A stretch of DNA of 64,000 nt, taken from NCBI RefSeq assembly GCF_020882245.1, contig NC_083597.1, positions 51,004,152 to 51,068,151 on the forward strand. Direction: 5' to 3'. The DNA comes from Rhopalosiphum padi. Lineage: Eukaryota > Arthropoda > Insecta > Hemiptera > Aphididae. Position numbers and translations under genes: made by a program. The notes below the pieces were generated by a model that was not told the DNA's origin, searched no databases, and saw only the letters and a program-made list of their open reading frames with translations. The number at the start of each line of letters is the position of its first letter. The first letter of the stretch is position 1. This document shows, one piece after another, positions 60,757-64,000 of this stretch.

Positions 60757-63700
60757 TAATCTAGGATTTAAAATATTATGTTTCCTCAATTTAATTAATA
60801 ATAATTCCTGACTTTAGTACTTACGAATATATTAATTAAGAATATTTCTTTTAAGAATAACTGAATAAATAATAAAATATAAATACAAATTTCTGATTAT
60901 TAAATTATACAAAAAAAATTAAGTTTTTTAAAAATAAAAAAATACTAAAGGTGTTCATCTTGAAAAACCATCATCCTATAAAAATAATAAATTCAACCAC
61001 TAGAATTTGTAGCTTTTAATTTGTATACCTTCTTCAAAAACTACGTTGTAATTTTACATAATTAGATTTTATTTTCATAAACTAATATAATAACGTCCAT
61101 TTCAAATCTACACAGTCGACCAATCAGTGTCTCGACATTTATACATATCCTTAAATACGAATCGTAAATTCGTGAGCCTTAACACAGGGGGATCTGCATT
61201 TTTAACGTAAATCCCCTCCTGGGACATATTTTTTATTCATTTTTATTGTATTTTTGTCATATAACTTAAATTGAAGTTGGCTTTTCTAACGTCGCTCAAA
61301 GGGCTATAGAAAAGCTGGTCTTCTGTTATTTTGAAAATAATATTAATATTATGCCCATTTTATTTTTATTTATTGTGTTTGTGTATAAGTATAATTTATA
61401 AACGATATATTTGTAAATATTTGGAAGTACGCGTATGTGGTCAAGCTGATAAAATGAAAATGATCGATAAAAAAAATTCAAGCCAATAGTCAATGTTCAA
61501 TACAACCAAATCATCATCGATAATTATTGTATATTAGGTAATTGTAAAGTGGTACGTACGCGCGTAAACATTATTATTGAAAAATTACAATTTTATTAAC
61601 AGTAGAATATATTAAAACTATAAATAACATAGTATGTCATACATCCGCACAGTTTTATATTATTCACAGAGAGAGCTTGTTTTCATTTAAAATTTCGCGT
61701 AAAAAAGGTTTTTAACCGTAAAGGTCTTCATTTTGTCTTGCTGAGCTATTATTATTGTGAAAAATGTGTTTTACAAACACTATACATGCAAAAGCAGTTT
61801 TTTTTTTATACAATTATTACACATGCACGACGCACGTGTGTTATTTTAAAGAAAGGTTTTTTTTTATTTAAATATCACACATAAACAGTTTTTCCCGTAA
61901 AACCCCTGTATAGCAAGTTTTGCTCTTTGAAAAATACTCTTATATACGCATGTTAATAATTGCCTATGTAAAAAATAAAAATGTGCAAAACTCGACAACT
62001 ATTAAAGTTTCGAGTGGTTACTTTTATAATAATGTTGTAAGTACGGTATAAAATCATTTTGTAAACAAGTTGACGGTTTAAAAATATAATTATATGTACT
62101 AAAACAGATGCGTACGTGAATTTATCTAATACACACATATAAATGAATTGTATATACTTAATTACTTAAATATTATACTTAATTTTTTTTTTATATATTA
62201 TATTATAAATAATATAATTATTAAAGGTATACAATAATATAATCAAAATTATTTTACATGTTCATTGTTTTAACTATAGCACCTTAATAAGTATTTTTAC
62301 TGTTAATTTGTTAATTCAAAATTTGTTTTAATTTGAAGATTTTTTTTCGTATCAGATATTTTATTAAATTTTATATGTCAGAACAAATATCAATCTCATC
62401 ATCCAACTCAAAATTTTCCGTTGCCAGAACACTATAAAACTACCTTAAAAAATAGGTATCTACACAAAGTCACATTAATTACATGTAGGTATAAATTATA
62501 ATTTATAACTTATTGCGAAGTTATTGAAACGTGAAAACATTGCTTTAAATTAATATTACGTCTACAATATAAACAAAAATATACATTATAACCTGTCGAA
62601 AACAATACAACTTGTTTAAAACTGATCATAAACAATAAATCTGATTTCAACAAGTAATAATATTATGATTTTAATTATTATCTAAATCATTAAGATAAAT
62701 AATAATATGTCTTAAAAAGTGCAAGAGTTCTCGTTTCTTTAATTAAAAATAATGATTACTCGCTAATCCCATAAAATGCTATGCAGCCTTAAGTTGGTGA
62801 ACTATTCGAAGACAATTTCCACGAACATTAGAAACTGAATTTAGTAAATTAAAATACATTAACTATGTCGTGTCACACGTTGCGCAAGAAACTTAGAAAA
62901 CTGAAATAATTGTCTACGTCGCTTTTCGAAGAAAATTCAAACTTGAACACAACAGGGGATTGTTCTGCCAAAAGTATCTTTAAAATTAAATATATACAAC
63001 GTTATATAAAATATGTAAGCAAATAGTCAAAATAATAATATGACGCCTAACTTGCGTACAATAGTTTAGTTATATTATATAATATTCAGTTTGCCATTAC
63101 AGGCTGCAACGTAGTTTTCGACGCAGATCATTATCATTATGATATTCATTATTTTTGTAAGTATTGCACTGCATTATAACTGAACATTTCTTAGTTGTTG
63201 ATGCCCCGAAGGCTACGGTATTCCGATCACAATAACAACATTGCAATAGTTTATTATGAGAAAAACACTCGGTGTTGTATTAAAATTGCCTATTCATAAT
63301 AACGTGTGATCATAATAAATTTATTCATAAACATTTTTTCATAATAATATCATGTTCATCATAATTGATGTATTCAATAGAGTCTATTTTAATACACATT
63401 CTAAATTTATTATATTACCTATATCGGCTATATCTAAATAAAATTAGTTATAACTTATAATTTTGTTTACTAGGTGTATTGGATATAACACATTTAGTTA
63501 TCATCACTGACAAACATCATATGTTTCACGTGTTATAAAATTAACATAAATTATATTATATCTTTATTTTTTTTTAATTAAAATTTCTTATTTAATTTTT
63601 GTAATGTACCTAATGAAAAATATTTTCAAATTTTCAAATTAATAAATATTCACTTTTGAAACTCTAGCTGTGCATAATATGCTATAACTGACTGTCCGAC

Positions 63701-64000
63701 AATTTGTTTTTTTTGTTCGTTCGAACAATAAAACGAATAAGAAATAAAAATTCCTGCACAAACAATCTTTGAGAGAAAACTATACAGTAATAAAATAAAG
63801 TATTCTCGTGAATAGTAACGTGACAACTCACATACACACCTACATTATGATGACAGTCAATTTATTATACGAGAAATTTAACATAAAACCTAATTCGAAT
63901 TTTATTAATTTTATATTACTTGGAATTTACTACAAATCAGCTAACTATAGTTGAATTGTTTTATATTAATCTAAAAATGTACAATACTTGCTAATACATA
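60757..64000. other. AT-rich non-coding DNA
   Basis: AT-rich with poly-T and poly-A tracts. A 43-codon minus frame near 62,857-62,990 is noted under findings. No gene, RNA or complete repeat is recognised. Confidence 0.55.

Noticed and set aside
1..64000. tRNA, rRNA, snRNA, telomeric TTAGG arrays and CRISPR arrays
   Set aside because: I looked for tRNA B-box sequences, U6-like sequence, TTAGG tandem repeats and regularly spaced direct repeats and found none.

Overview
No protein-coding gene, tRNA, rRNA or CRISPR array can be supported in this window. It reads as non-coding nuclear DNA from an insect, most probably an aphid or close relative. That assignment is inference. It rests on the strong A+T bias, the constant recurrence of TAATATTATA-type palindromes and GTAGGTA/TACCTAC hexamers, relics of DNA transposons, and sharply bounded CpG-rich blocks in an AT-rich background. 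All long open frames either lie in those GC-rich, microsatellite-laden blocks or look like chance frames, and several have no ATG. The window is best read as a long intron or a gene-poor intergenic stretch.

The GC- and CpG-richer blocks lie at about 1.24-2.0, 5.95-6.66, 9.47-11.12, 12.34-13.06, 19.0-20.2, 22.6-23.6, 24.4-25.5, 33.2-34.7, 35.7-36.9, 40.64-42.0, 43.94-45.83 and 54.28-54.78 kb. They hold most of the CA/TG, GAC and AT microsatellites, several CT/GA-rich tracts, CCAAT-like motifs and the best splice and TATA signals. They are candidate promoters or enhancers. The most coherent is 43.94-45.83 kb, where a TATA-like tract, a 5' splice site, a long polypyrimidine tract with a 3' splice site and a second 5' splice site lie in the right order on the + strand. 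That fits two untranslated exons of a transcript leaving the block. Two other promoter-like sites stand alone: an initiator plus downstream promoter element at 17,557-17,590, beside a 20-bp direct repeat, and a TATA promoter at 38,511.

Mobile and repeated DNA: a 345-bp pogo/Tigger-like MITE with TA target duplication (60,412-60,756), a relative's end at 49,243, a hAT-like end at 53,528, a worn DNA element at about 4,985-5,560, and two ancient local duplications (about 31.25/31.68 kb and 32.57/32.94 kb). Short protein-like relics occur on the minus strand at 47.1-47.9 kb, and other short frames at 4.35, 40.4, 54.0 and 62.9 kb. They are too short to name and may be exons, pseudogene scraps or chance.

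The rest is AT-rich DNA in which I see nothing specific. All counts and similarities here were made by eye, without a database or folding program.
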